34,021 nt of DNA, taken from NCBI GenBank assembly GCA_050735975.1, contig JBOHVS010000182.1, positions 1-34,021 of the forward strand. The letters run 5' to 3'. Positions 7,152-15,639 of the stretch are shown here, piece by piece (the stretch's first letter is position 1; the number at the start of each line of letters is the position of its first letter). This DNA comes from DATMBL01 sp050735975. Lineage in GTDB: Bacteria > Desulfobacterota > Binatia > UBA9968. The position numbers and the translations under genes were made by a program. The notes below the pieces were generated by a model. That model had not been told where the DNA came from and did no database searches. It was given only the letters and a program-made list of their open reading frames with translations.

Positions 7152-7562
7152 CTATTCAAGCTTCTGCCGGCTCAGATGGGGTTCATAAAGCATCTGTATG
7201 ATAATGCCATCGGGATCAGAACAGTAGAACGATGCGCTGCCATCGCGGTGAATTTTGAAAGGATCAGTAATCTTCACGCCCTTTAGGCGAAATTCCTGTT
7301 CAAGTTCCTTGACCCGCTCGATGGTTTCGACGACAAAACCCAAGTGATCAAGTTGTCGCTCCGCGGCATCGGCGGCAAATCGCTGCGAAACTTCATGCAG
7401 CGCGATATTGTCGCAACCCGATGAGAGATAAACGTTCTGGGGGTCGGGCTCCCAGACAACGTGCATGCCCAAAACGTTCTGGTAAAAATTTTTCGACAGC
7501 GCCATGTCTCGTACTTTCAGCGCGATATGGCGCATTCCTTTCACTCCCGGAACCGGGCTCAT
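7152..7562 (-). CDS. VOC (glyoxalase/bleomycin-resistance) family protein
   Basis: A 136-aa protein with two beta-alpha-beta-beta-beta modules. The first begins 'MRHIALKVRDMALSKNFYQNVLGM', the second 'LDHLGFVVETIERVKELEQEF', and the end is 'FYCSDPDGIIIQMLYEP'. Candidate metal ligands are the His of RHIAL, the His of LDHLG and the Glu of MLYEP, consistent with a divalent-metal site. The family includes glyoxalase I, methylmalonyl-CoA epimerase and extradiol dioxygenases; the substrate is not deducible. The start MSPVPGVKG (7562) is preferred over a 9-residue longer version. It is convergent with the crotonase gene, and its 5' end faces the radical SAM gene across about 90 bases. Confidence 0.85.
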   Translation of the reverse strand: MSPVPGVKGMRHIALKVRDMALSKNFYQNVLGMHVVWEPDPQNVYLSSGCDNIALHEVSQRFAADAAERQLDHLGFVVETIERVKELEQEFRLKGVKITDPFKIHRDGSASFYCSDPDGIIIQMLYEPHLSRQKLE

Positions 7563-7654
7563 GGATCCACTATAGCACAGCGCCGGCAAAATGTGCGGAA
7601 GCTCCGGATGATCGTGAGGTTGCGACGGCGCGCCGAAAACGGGATACTCTCAGC

Positions 7655-8716
7655 ATGCAAGAAGCACTGTGGTGGCGGACCGAAGAAGACGGGCGGATCC
7701 TTTGCACCTTGTGTCCGCGTTACTGCCGCCTGGGCGAGGATCAGGCCGGATTCTGCTTTATTCGGAAGAATGTCGGCGGGAAGCTTTATTCCTTGGGCTA
7801 TGGCCAGTCTACCGGCTTCGCCATCGATCCCATCGAGAAAAAGCCGCTGAATCATTTCTTCCCCGGGACGGGCGTTTTGAGCTTCGGAACCGCAGGCTGC
7901 AATCTCGGCTGCCGCTTCTGCCAAAACTGGAGCATCAGCAAGGCTAAAATGGACAGCGGACAGAGCCTCAGTGCTAGCCCCAAACAGGTCGTGCAGCTGG
8001 CCAAACGACACAACGTGCCGAGTATCGCCTTCACCTACAACGACCCTGTCATCTGGGGAGAGTTCGTCATCGACATTTCGCGGCTGGCGCGGGACAATGG
8101 ACTGAAGAGCGTCATGGTCACGGCCGGTTACATCACCCCGGATGCTCGCCCGGATGTTTATCGCTACATCGACGCCGCCAACGTAGACCTCAAAGCCTTC
8201 AGCGAGCGCTTTTATCACAAGGTGACCTTCTCGCATCTGGGTCCCGTGTTGGACACGCTCAAGTGGCTAAAAAACGAGACGGACATTTGGTTTGAGATCA
8301 CAAACCTGATGATTCCCGGCGAGAACGACGACCTGGACGAGACTCGGCAACTCTGCGACTGGGTGCTTCAAAATCTGGGAGACACCGTGCCAGTTCATTT
8401 CACCGCCTTCCATCCCGATTTTAAGATGATGGATAAGCCACCAACACCGCCATCGACGCTCAGGGCCGCGCGGAACATCGCGCTTTCCATGGGAATCAAG
8501 TACTGCTACGTCGGCAACGTTTTTGACGACGAGGGCCAAACCACAAAGTGCCCAAACTGCCGGCGCGCGCTCATCCGCCGCTCATGGCACGACATCTTGG
8601 AGTATCATCTCGAAGGAAACGCATGCCCGTGTGGCGAGAGGATTGCGGGTCAATTCACAGCCGACTCTTCATCCCTCCGGCAGTCACGACGCAGCCTCGG
8701 AGCGCACGTTCGCTAA
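7655..8716 (+). CDS. amrS: AmmeMemoRadiSam-type radical SAM protein
   Basis: A 353-aa radical SAM enzyme. The cluster motif CNLGCRFC (CxxxCxxC) sits near residue 85 after 'FPGTGVLSFGTAG'. It is preceded by a Cys-rich N-terminus (CTLCPRYCRLG) and followed by the family segments 'SIAFTYNDPVIW', 'VMVTAGYI', 'ANVDLKAFSERFY' and 'PVHFTAFHPDFKM'. The C-terminus has a zinc-like set CPNC...CPCG. This is the AmmeMemoRadiSam group, often encoded with AMMECR1 and MEMO1 homologs and related to pyruvate-formate-lyase activases; neither partner is in this window. The ATG at 7655 is chosen from family length; upstream in-frame codons lack similarity. The reaction is unknown. Confidence 0.88.
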   Translation: MQEALWWRTEEDGRILCTLCPRYCRLGEDQAGFCFIRKNVGGKLYSLGYGQSTGFAIDPIEKKPLNHFFPGTGVLSFGTAGCNLGCRFCQNWSISKAKMDSGQSLSASPKQVVQLAKRHNVPSIAFTYNDPVIWGEFVIDISRLARDNGLKSVMVTAGYITPDARPDVYRYIDAANVDLKAFSERFYHKVTFSHLGPVLDTLKWLKNETDIWFEITNLMIPGENDDLDETRQLCDWVLQNLGDTVPVHFTAFHPDFKMMDKPPTPPSTLRAARNIALSMGIKYCYVGNVFDDEGQTTKCPNCRRALIRRSWHDILEYHLEGNACPCGERIAGQFTADSSSLRQSRRSLGAHVR

Positions 8717-8947
8717 TGACGCGTCTGATAAATTCGTCCTAATCCATCCTGACATTATTCCGGGCGAGCGCGCGAGAGCCGAATCCGGGAAGTACAAGCA
8801 GTACTGGATTCCCTAAATTCAGGGAACGGCAAAAGTGCGCCACCGATTCTGTCAATAGACCTCTGATAGAGGACGTTAGCTCTCGTTCCCCTTCTCTCCC
8901 TAGCCAAAAACGCAAATTTGTGTTTTATAGAAAGTCCATCTGATCCT

Positions 8948-11350
8948 ATGCCCAAAGCCAAAGACACTACACGACGAGCACATCCCCACCTTACCATCCT
9001 TGAGGACATCAGCACCCTTATCAGCCATTCGCACGATCTCCAGGAGACGCTCGAGCAAATCGTCGTCACAGTGCGAGAACGGATGGAGACCGAAGTCTGT
9101 TCTCTATACATCCTCGATCAGCAAAAGCGCCGGTTGACTTTATCCGCTACCATGGGGTTGGACCGAGAATCGGTAGGAAAGGTATCGATGGGAATTGGCG
9201 AAGGTTTAACGGGACTGGTCATTGAGCAGATGAAACCGGTCATGGTGGTCGATGCGTTGGCTCATCCCAGATACAAGTATTTTCCGGAAACCGGTGAGGA
9301 GCGGTTTCATTCGTTTCTCGGAGTACCACTAATCGATCAAAAACTTCCGTTGGGCGTTTTGGTTGTCCAGACCTCGCGCCGACGTGAGTTTTCTCGAGAC
9401 GAAATCAGGCTTCTCACGACGATCTCCGCCCAAGCCGCAAGCATCATTGTGCAGGCCCGGCTACTCGAGTCCCTGAGAAACAAGGAACGGGAAAGAAAAG
9501 AATACCAAAAGCGCATGGTGGAAGCCATGCGCAAGCTCCGGTCTTACGAAGGGAGACGGAGAGAGAGAATCCAGAAACTCCCCCGCAAGTGGCGTGGGCG
9601 ATTGACCGGGCTGGCTGCTTCGCCGGGTTTCGGCCGTGGCAGAGCGTACGTTCTTGAACCGCGAATGGACTTAGGTGCGATAAAAAAGAAAAAATCCAGG
9701 AAACCGGAGCACGAGATCGAACGATTTCGCGGCGCGGTTGAGAGGGGGATCGAGCAGATCAACCTGGTTAAGCGACGAATGAGCGACCTTATCTCGAAGG
9801 AGGAAGGCGCTATCTTCGACGTTTACCGACTGATTCTCGAAGATCCGGCGATCATTCACCAGATCGAGAACCAGATTCGCAAAGAAGGATACGTTGCGGA
9901 ATACGCCATCAAGGTCGTGTTTGAGCAGTACTTGCGGTCGATCTCTCAAATTGAAGATAACTACCTCCGGGAACGAACCGCCGATGTCAAAGACGCCGCA
10001 CAGAGACTCCTGGAAAACCTCTCGGGCGCGCCGGATCATCAAATCGAGGTTCCCAAAGACGCCGTATTGGTGGCGCAGGATCTGTCACCGGCCGATCTCA
10101 GCATGCTTGAGGGAGATCGCTTTAAAGGCATCGTCTTGGCCACGGGGGGTGTGACAACCCACGCCTCCATTTTGGCAAAATCTTTCGAGATCCCAACCGT
10201 GGTCGCCGTGGAAGGTTTGTCGCAAGCGGTCCATCAGAGCGACTTGGTGATCGTTGATGGAAACTCCGGCGGGGTTTACGTTAATCCCAATCAAGAAGTG
10301 ATACGCGAATACGACCGTTTGGAGCGCGATTACCTTGCGCTCAATCGCGAACTTCAAGAGCTGAAGGATGAACCTGCTGAAACCATTGACGGTCACAGAG
10401 TTTCGCTCTACGCAAATATCGGCCTTTTGGGTGATATCGCGTTTGCGCATCTTCATGGCGCGCAAGGGGTAGGCCTGTATCGAACTGAAATTGCGTTCTT
10501 GGCTCATCGGGATTTTCCCAGTGAAGACGAGCAGTATTCGCTTTACAAACGGGTTGTCGAAGGGATGGCCGGCAAGCCAGTGACGATTCGGACCCTGGAC
10601 ATAGGAGCGGATAAATATCCGTCCTATATGAGAAGCGTGGGAGTGGAGCCTAATCCATTCCTGGGCTGGCGCTCGATCCGAATCTCGCTTGAGGTCGAAG
10701 AGATCTTTAAGACCCAGCTCCGGGCCATTCTGCGAGCTGGCGTCCTGGGGCGAGTCCGCCTTCTAGTTCCCATGATATGCAGCTTAGAGGAGATCCACAA
10801 GGTGAAAGAACTCCTTTCAGAGACCAAAGACGACCTCGCGCGCGAAGGCACCCCATTCGATCCGCAGATGGAACTTGGAATCATGGTGGAAGTCCCGTCG
10901 GCGGTCCAATTGGCTGACCGATTTCTTCGTGAAGTCGATTTCCTGAGCATCGGAACCAATGACTTGATCCAGTATCTATTAGCGGTCGACAGAAGCAATC
11001 GCCGAGTGGCCAATCTGTATGAGCCGTTACACCCTGCCGTCCTGGCTGCGTTGAGCTCGACGATTGAAGTGGGCAAAAGAGAAGGCAAACGGGTTGCCAT
11101 GTGCGGCGAAATGGCCGGCGACCCGCTTTGCGCGCTGCTTCTCTTGGGCATGGGATTGGAGGAGTTTAGTATGGGATCCCTCTATGTTCCAGTGATAAAA
11201 AAAACCATCCGTTCGATAACCTATCAGGCCGCTAAAGCGGCCGCGCAGATCGTGCTTCAGATGGATACGGTCGGAGAGATCAAAAAGTACCTATTTGAGC
11301 AGATGCGCCAACTCGGGATGGTTGAGCTGCTAGAGATGTACCATAGTTAG
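8948..11350 (+). CDS. ptsP: GAF-domain phosphoenolpyruvate-protein phosphotransferase (EI-Ntr type)
   Basis: An 800-aa enzyme I of the nitrogen-type phosphotransferase chain. Residues about 15-170 form a GAF domain, followed by a basic coiled linker to about 215, the EI N-terminal helical domain, the swivelling phosphohistidine domain with active-site His405 (GGVTTHASI), and the PEP-binding barrel with 'GLYRTEIAFL', 'MVEVPSAV', 'SIGTNDLIQY' and active-site Cys719 (MCGEMAGD). It autophosphorylates from PEP and would pass phosphate to an NPr/HPr protein; none is encoded here. The GAF domain suggests control by a small ligand such as glutamine. The ATG at 8948 is used; the TTG at 8918 adds nothing family-like. 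It stands alone between a radical SAM gene and the oxygenase module. Confidence 0.93.
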   Translation: MPKAKDTTRRAHPHLTILEDISTLISHSHDLQETLEQIVVTVRERMETEVCSLYILDQQKRRLTLSATMGLDRESVGKVSMGIGEGLTGLVIEQMKPVMVVDALAHPRYKYFPETGEERFHSFLGVPLIDQKLPLGVLVVQTSRRREFSRDEIRLLTTISAQAASIIVQARLLESLRNKERERKEYQKRMVEAMRKLRSYEGRRRERIQKLPRKWRGRLTGLAASPGFGRGRAYVLEPRMDLGAIKKKKSRKPEHEIERFRGAVERGIEQINLVKRRMSDLISKEEGAIFDVYRLILEDPAIIHQIENQIRKEGYVAEYAIKVVFEQYLRSISQIEDNYLRERTADVKDAAQRLLENLSGAPDHQIEVPKDAVLVAQDLSPADLSMLEGDRFKGIVLATGGVTTHASILAKSFEIPTVVAVEGLSQAVHQSDLVIVDGNSGGVYVNPNQEVIREYDRLERDYLALNRELQELKDEPAETIDGHRVSLYANIGLLGDIAFAHLHGAQGVGLYRTEIAFLAHRDFPSEDEQYSLYKRVVEGMAGKPVTIRTLDIGADKYPSYMRSVGVEPNPFLGWRSIRISLEVEEIFKTQLRAILRAGVLGRVRLLVPMICSLEEIHKVKELLSETKDDLAREGTPFDPQMELGIMVEVPSAVQLADRFLREVDFLSIGTNDLIQYLLAVDRSNRRVANLYEPLHPAVLAALSSTIEVGKREGKRVAMCGEMAGDPLCALLLLGMGLEEFSMGSLYVPVIKKTIRSITYQAAKAAAQIVLQMDTVGEIKKYLFEQMRQLGMVELLEMYHS

Positions 11351-11407
11351 ATGGTTTGGGGTGGCTGGGGTTTGATTTTCGAGTTTGATTACGGTAAAAA
11401 TAAGGTA

Positions 11408-11423
11408 TCGAACGATCGTTCGA
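11408..11423. promoter_or_regulatory. Perfect 16-bp palindrome, putative TetR-family operator
   Basis: TCGAACGATCGTTCGA is its own reverse complement and lies 25 bases before the ATG at 11449. Its core has the form CNAACGNNCGTTNG, which I recall as the site described for the TetR-family phenylacetyl-CoA repressor PaaR of Thermus. That parallel fits the PaaA/BoxB-like gene downstream, but no regulator gene is in the window. Confidence 0.55.
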
Positions 11424-11448
11424 ACTAACTGCCGGAAAGGACTCTACT

Positions 11449-12555
11449 ATGGGTAAGATCTCGACGTTTGATGATTGGATTGACTACTTCCATGAATGGC
11501 ACAAAGACATTGGTTATGATGCAACGCTTCTCGGCGATTACCAGTTTGAGACCAAATTGGGCGAGCTGCACACGCCTGAGATCGAGTTCGGGGATTTCAA
11601 AGGACAACGCAAATGGGAACAGCTCGGGCAGATTCCCAACCAATCGATCCGTGACGCGCTGATGAATTTGATTGTCTACCAGGGTGATACGGAGTTTGCT
11701 TCGGTTGAACAGCAAAAGACTTTGTTGGACACTGCGCCCACCGATTATGACCGACAGGCGCTTACCCGCGTCAACAGCGAAGAAATGCGCCATGGCTGGC
11801 AAATGTGCTATCTACTGGTGAATTATTTTGGCGATTCCGGGAAGCTTGAAGCGAGAAAGTTGTTGGAGCGGAGAGCGTTCAGAGGCGACCGGCTGCTCGG
11901 CTCTTTTAATGCGCCGGTTAATAACTGGCTCGATTTTTTTACTTATACTGAGTTTGTCGACCGAGACGGCAAATATCAGCTGACGATGCTCAGTCATTCG
12001 TCGTTTGCTCCATTGGCTCAGAGTGTAACGGCCATGCTCAAGGAAGAGTTCTTCCACATGTTCACTGGCCACACCGGGCTGACGCGAATTCTGAGAGCCG
12101 GTAAGATCCCGCTTCCCATTATTCAAAAGTATTTCAACAAGTGGCTGTCGACCGCCTACGATTTGTTTGGAACAGATCACTCTTCGTCAGCCAACTGGAC
12201 TTACGTATGGGGACTGAAAGGCAGATATGACGAGCATGAAGCTCAGGTCCCCGTTCAGAAGGAGAAGTTGAACGATCTGGCGCGCGATCATTACCTGGCT
12301 GAATGCGGTAAGCTCATTGACCAGCTCAACCAGTTAATTCCGGAGGGGCAGCCGAAGCTGTATGCGCCGCACTTGAAGTTCAATCGTTCCATCGGAGAGC
12401 ACGTGGGCAAGCTCTACAGCGTCACCGGTGAGATCCTTTCCCCTGAAGCCTACAAGCGGCACGCGGCCGACGTGCTTCCTACGGCGGACGACGAACAACT
12501 GCTGAATGACATTATAAAAGAGAAAGATTGGGTCCAGCAGATGCAGGTGAATTAG
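11449..12555 (+). CDS. BoxB/PaaA-family diiron oxygenase (acyl-CoA epoxidase-like)
   Basis: A 368-aa class I diiron protein resembling benzoyl-CoA 2,3-epoxidase BoxB and phenylacetyl-CoA epoxidase PaaA. Candidate ligands form a complete set: Glu82 (QGDTEFASVEQQ), Glu112-x2-His115 (NSEEMRH), Asp171 (FVDRDGK), Glu200-x2-His203 (LKEEFFH). The spacing parallels BoxB. Those enzymes insert one O atom into a CoA-activated aromatic ring with electrons from a dedicated reductase. Here no BoxA, BoxC or PaaBCDE genes are adjacent; instead NuoE-like and NuoF-like genes follow within about 70 bases, suggesting a different electron donor chain. It is shorter than BoxB (about 475 aa), mostly at the ends. 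GGAAAGGA precedes the ATG and a palindromic operator lies upstream. The substrate is unknown; a CoA thioester is inference. Confidence 0.85.
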   Translation: MGKISTFDDWIDYFHEWHKDIGYDATLLGDYQFETKLGELHTPEIEFGDFKGQRKWEQLGQIPNQSIRDALMNLIVYQGDTEFASVEQQKTLLDTAPTDYDRQALTRVNSEEMRHGWQMCYLLVNYFGDSGKLEARKLLERRAFRGDRLLGSFNAPVNNWLDFFTYTEFVDRDGKYQLTMLSHSSFAPLAQSVTAMLKEEFFHMFTGHTGLTRILRAGKIPLPIIQKYFNKWLSTAYDLFGTDHSSSANWTYVWGLKGRYDEHEAQVPVQKEKLNDLARDHYLAECGKLIDQLNQLIPEGQPKLYAPHLKFNRSIGEHVGKLYSVTGEILSPEAYKRHAADVLPTADDEQLLNDIIKEKDWVQQMQVN

Positions 12556-12626
12556 GTGGGACGGACCGGATTCTCTTTTCGTGAGCGTAAATGTAAGATA
12601 AATACGGAATCAAGGAGATCTCTGTG

Positions 12627-12947
12627 ATGCGAGTCTGTTTAGTTTGTCAGAACGTCGACTGCAAAACCAGGGGTTCGGAGCAACTCATGACTGAACTTCA
12701 AAAGCGAGTCGAAGCAAAGGGTCTCACGGATGTTGAAGTTAAATCTTACATGTGTTTTGGCGCTTGCCAGGAGGGGCCCAATATCGTCCTTTATCCCGAA
12801 AAGAGCTGGTATGCCGGCGTCAAGGTCGAAGACCTCGATGAGATCACCGAGCATCTCGCCGGCGGGCCGAACGTTCAGCGGCTTGACACGATCGACTCCT
12901 CGCTTAAGGAACTCATCTATCAGCTTCTCGATACGGGGGTTTTCTAG
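12627..12947 (+). CDS. NuoE-like thioredoxin-fold [2Fe-2S] ferredoxin
   Basis: A 106-aa protein with the NuoE-type cluster pattern Cys7-x4-Cys12 ... Cys43-x3-Cys47, followed by EGPNIVLYPEKSWYAGV, the classic end of thioredoxin-like [2Fe-2S] ferredoxins. Such domains accept electrons from an NADH-oxidising NuoF subunit in complex I, formate dehydrogenases and hydrogenases. Here the gene lies between a BoxB-like oxygenase gene (71 bases) and a NuoF-like gene (3 bases), so it probably links NADH oxidation to the oxygenase. AAGGAG lies 9 bases before the ATG at 12627; a GTG one codon earlier is possible. The helical N-terminal extension of true NuoE is absent. Cytoplasmic. Confidence 0.9.
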   Translation: MRVCLVCQNVDCKTRGSEQLMTELQKRVEAKGLTDVEVKSYMCFGACQEGPNIVLYPEKSWYAGVKVEDLDEITEHLAGGPNVQRLDTIDSSLKELIYQLLDTGVF

Positions 12948-12950
12948 CGC

Positions 12951-14210
12951 ATGGAAGGAATCCTTTTCCCTCGCGGGATTGTGGAGGGAAGAGAGAGTTT
13001 TGCCGACTACCGCCAACGGGGCGGCTACGAGGCCCTCGCTAAAGCGATTAAGGCGCCGCCTGAAGACGTCGTCAAAGTGGTCTCTGACGCGGGGCTCCGT
13101 GGCCGGGGCGGCGCCGCCTTTCCCACAGGCAAGAAGTGGTCGTTAACGCGCGAAAGCAACGAGCAGACTCGTTATCTGGTGGTGAACGGCGGAGAGGATG
13201 AGCCAGGCAGCAAGAAGGACCGGGTGCTTTTGGAGAACCTCCCGCATCTTGTCATCGAAGGGGTGATTTTGGCCGCCTACGCAATCGGCGCCTCGAGAGC
13301 GTACTTTTATATCAATGCGAATTACGAGGCTGCAATCAAGAGCATTACCGATGCTTTAGCGGAAGCGAAAGAAGCCGGGTACTGGAGCCGGAGTATATTG
13401 GGCGCAAACTTCGACCTCGAGATAGAATTTGTTCCCGCACCTCATAACTACGTCGCCGGCGAGGATTCCGCCGTGCTCGAAGTTATAGAGGGCAAGAAAC
13501 CTCTGCCGAGGCAAAAACCGCCCTACCCGGTCACGGTCGGCCTCTTCGGCAAACCAACCTCAGTCAATAACGTAGAGACCCTCGCCAATGTTGCGCCGAT
13601 TGTACTGCATGGAGCCCACTGGTACCGCAAGTTCGGCACGCCTGACAGTCCCGGAACAATGATTTTTGCGCTGAACGATGACGTAAATCGCCCGGGCATT
13701 TACGAACTCCCGTTCGGCACTCCGCTCCGCTACCTGATCGAGGAGTGCGGCGGCGGGATGAAAGACGGCAAAAAGATCAAGGCCATCATGCCCGCCGCGC
13801 CGTCCTGTGCGTTTTTGCCGGCCGAAAAGATCGATACACCTCTGGATCACAGTTCCATGCGTGAAGCGGGCGCCGGCCTAGGCTGCGGCGTCGTCCGCTT
13901 GGTAGCTGAAGGAAGCTGCATCGTTGAAGAAGTCTTAAGAATCTCCGAGTTTTTTACGGCGGAATGCTGCGGCCAGTGCCCGGCATGCCGGATGGAAACC
14001 AACACATTGACTTCGTTACTCAAAAAAGTCCGGCAGGGTCAAGGCGGCCAACCGATCCTCGAACAGTTCGGCAAGGTGATCGCCTTCAATAAGGGCAAGG
14101 GATTCTGCAATCTCATCGCGATGCCCGGCCCTCCCATCGAGAGCGCGCTCAAACTCTTTCCCGGCGATTTCCAAGCGCATCTTACCACCGGCAAATGCCC
14201 GGCCAATTGA
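12951..14210 (+). CDS. NuoF-like NADH-dehydrogenase flavoprotein with [4Fe-4S] site
   Basis: A 419-aa homolog of the 51-kDa/NuoF family. GRGGAAFPTGKKW (51-63) binds FMN, NGGEDEPGSKKDR (79-91) matches the NADH/FMN loop NADEGEPGTxKDR with changes, and the C-terminal cluster motif is Cys340-x2-Cys343-x2-Cys346 ... Cys386, the NuoF pattern. It would oxidise NAD(P)H with FMN and pass electrons to the NuoE-like protein encoded 3 bases upstream, implying translational coupling. No other complex I, hydrogenase or formate dehydrogenase subunit is nearby, which leaves the adjacent BoxB-like oxygenase as the most likely acceptor (inference). The altered nucleotide loop (GGEDEPGSK) could change cofactor preference. 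Confidence 0.92.
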   Translation: MEGILFPRGIVEGRESFADYRQRGGYEALAKAIKAPPEDVVKVVSDAGLRGRGGAAFPTGKKWSLTRESNEQTRYLVVNGGEDEPGSKKDRVLLENLPHLVIEGVILAAYAIGASRAYFYINANYEAAIKSITDALAEAKEAGYWSRSILGANFDLEIEFVPAPHNYVAGEDSAVLEVIEGKKPLPRQKPPYPVTVGLFGKPTSVNNVETLANVAPIVLHGAHWYRKFGTPDSPGTMIFALNDDVNRPGIYELPFGTPLRYLIEECGGGMKDGKKIKAIMPAAPSCAFLPAEKIDTPLDHSSMREAGAGLGCGVVRLVAEGSCIVEEVLRISEFFTAECCGQCPACRMETNTLTSLLKKVRQGQGGQPILEQFGKVIAFNKGKGFCNLIAMPGPPIESALKLFPGDFQAHLTTGKCPAN

Positions 14211-14217
14211 ACAGACT

Positions 14218-14301
14218 ATGGACGTGCCGTGGCGCAAAGGCGTTGGTCTGGCAGCAGAAAAGTCTCCCGAAGCTGTCAAGGAACTACACCATCGCGAATA
14301 A
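14218..14301 (+). CDS. Possible 27-aa ORF after the NuoF-like gene
   Basis: An ATG 7 bases after the NuoF-like stop opens a 27-codon frame beginning MDVPWRKGVGL and ending in a charged helix-like tail. No good Shine-Dalgarno is seen. It could be a real micropeptide of the operon, a remnant, or chance. I do not recognise it. Confidence 0.15.
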   Translation: MDVPWRKGVGLAAEKSPEAVKELHHRE

Positions 14302-14332
14302 CTACGCGAAGAACAACTAAGGAGTGAAAGCC

Positions 14333-15511
14333 ATGGCAAGTGGAGCAATAGAAAAATATCTCGACGGTCTCAAATCTCAAGACCTTTTGCTAAAACTCAC
14401 GTGGGCGGAATGGCTCAGCATTGGCGAGCCCTACGAGAAAGTCGGATTTTCAACCCAAGACGTTACGGTGAGATACAACCGCAACGGCTATGATTGGGAC
14501 ATGCATGGCACCCTCTATACGCCTGAGAAGGAAGTCAATCGCCAGCGCGCCTTGGTCTTTTTTCACGGCGGCGCAGGCAGCGAGAAGATCATGGACTTAA
14601 CGCCGGATGGAAGACCGGGTCTCGGCCGTGTGGTCGCCTCTCAGGGATTCAAGGTATTAGCTTTGACGTATCCGGGCCACTACCCGCCCGATGGCGTTTG
14701 GAAGCAGCCTATACACGAGCGCATGCCTATTTATCTCCTCGACCGCGAGCTTCCTGAAGCGGAAATCCTCGACCGCAATCTTAAATGCACGTTCAACACA
14801 ATCCTGCAGGGCGCGGGGTTACTGACCGATCGCCACCTCGCGGGGAGCGAGTTGCTCGGGTTCGGGCACTCCACCGGCGGGCCCATGGCCGCGCACCTGA
14901 CACGCTTCTCCAAACAGACCAGGGTGATCGGCCTCGTCGGGTTCGGTAGTGGCGGGCCCGACGGCTGGCGGAAAGAGTGGCGCGACAACACGGCCGCGGA
15001 GAGATACGTTGAAAAGCCCGTTGATTGTGTATCGCGACGCTCACCCGACTCGTTTCGTGAATCTGGCTACGTGGATCCTCCCGATCTCACGCCTTGGGGC
15101 GGCGCGGACGACTACATCCGGCTGGTCAGTCCGCTTCGTTCACAGATGAAAACAAGCTTGTGCGACAACCAGCACAACGCGGCTTTGGGTATTCTGGAGG
15201 AGTACCCAAAACGGACCGGTCTTCCGCGTGAAGAATACTTCGATCACCTGCAGGACCCCGACCCGAAGTGGTTGAGAACGATTCGAGTTCTTCTCACCGC
15301 CGGCGAGAACGACAAAGGTCATTGGGTGAAAGGCGAGAAACTCGAGCACAAGCGCGAGATGTTCATGGGTGCAAAGTATGCCGCAACGACGCGGAGCGCT
15401 CATGTTGTTTTGATCCCTCGTTACGGCCACGTCGGTTATGCAGAGCTACACAATGAGAAGATCGCCTATCTCTGGCTTTGGGCCGTCAAGTCTGGATACT
15501 TTGACCAGTAA
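14333..15511 (+). CDS. Alpha/beta hydrolase
   Basis: A 392-aa alpha/beta-hydrolase. The oxyanion region is 'VFFHGGAGS', the nucleophile elbow is GFGHSTGGP (Ser between His and Thr), the likely acid is the Asp of 'LLTAGENDKGHW', and the His is in 'IPRYGHVGYAE'. It has no signal peptide, so it is probably cytoplasmic and acts on esters, thioesters or amides; the substrate is unknown. A long insert between the Ser and Asp motifs (about residues 205-310) forms a cap. AAGGAG lies 8 bases before the ATG at 14333, preferred over the GTG at 14324. It follows the oxygenase/reductase module on the same strand with a 122-base gap and may act on its product (inference). Confidence 0.85.
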   Translation: MASGAIEKYLDGLKSQDLLLKLTWAEWLSIGEPYEKVGFSTQDVTVRYNRNGYDWDMHGTLYTPEKEVNRQRALVFFHGGAGSEKIMDLTPDGRPGLGRVVASQGFKVLALTYPGHYPPDGVWKQPIHERMPIYLLDRELPEAEILDRNLKCTFNTILQGAGLLTDRHLAGSELLGFGHSTGGPMAAHLTRFSKQTRVIGLVGFGSGGPDGWRKEWRDNTAAERYVEKPVDCVSRRSPDSFRESGYVDPPDLTPWGGADDYIRLVSPLRSQMKTSLCDNQHNAALGILEEYPKRTGLPREEYFDHLQDPDPKWLRTIRVLLTAGENDKGHWVKGEKLEHKREMFMGAKYAATTRSAHVVLIPRYGHVGYAELHNEKIAYLWLWAVKSGYFDQ

Positions 15512-15639
15512 AGTGGCATGACAGACGAACAAGCAAATTAGCGTTGGATCAGAAGATTACGAGACGGGCGCCTGTTGACTTGTGAACGGGAGACGACTTA
15601 TAGCCAAAGTGCTCTTCCCGGGCAAGGAGGTCAAAATCC

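Noticed and set aside
7421..7654. N-terminal extension of the radical SAM frame by 78 residues
   Set aside because: It is antisense to the VOC gene and low in family similarity; the recognisable protein begins at the ATG at 7655.
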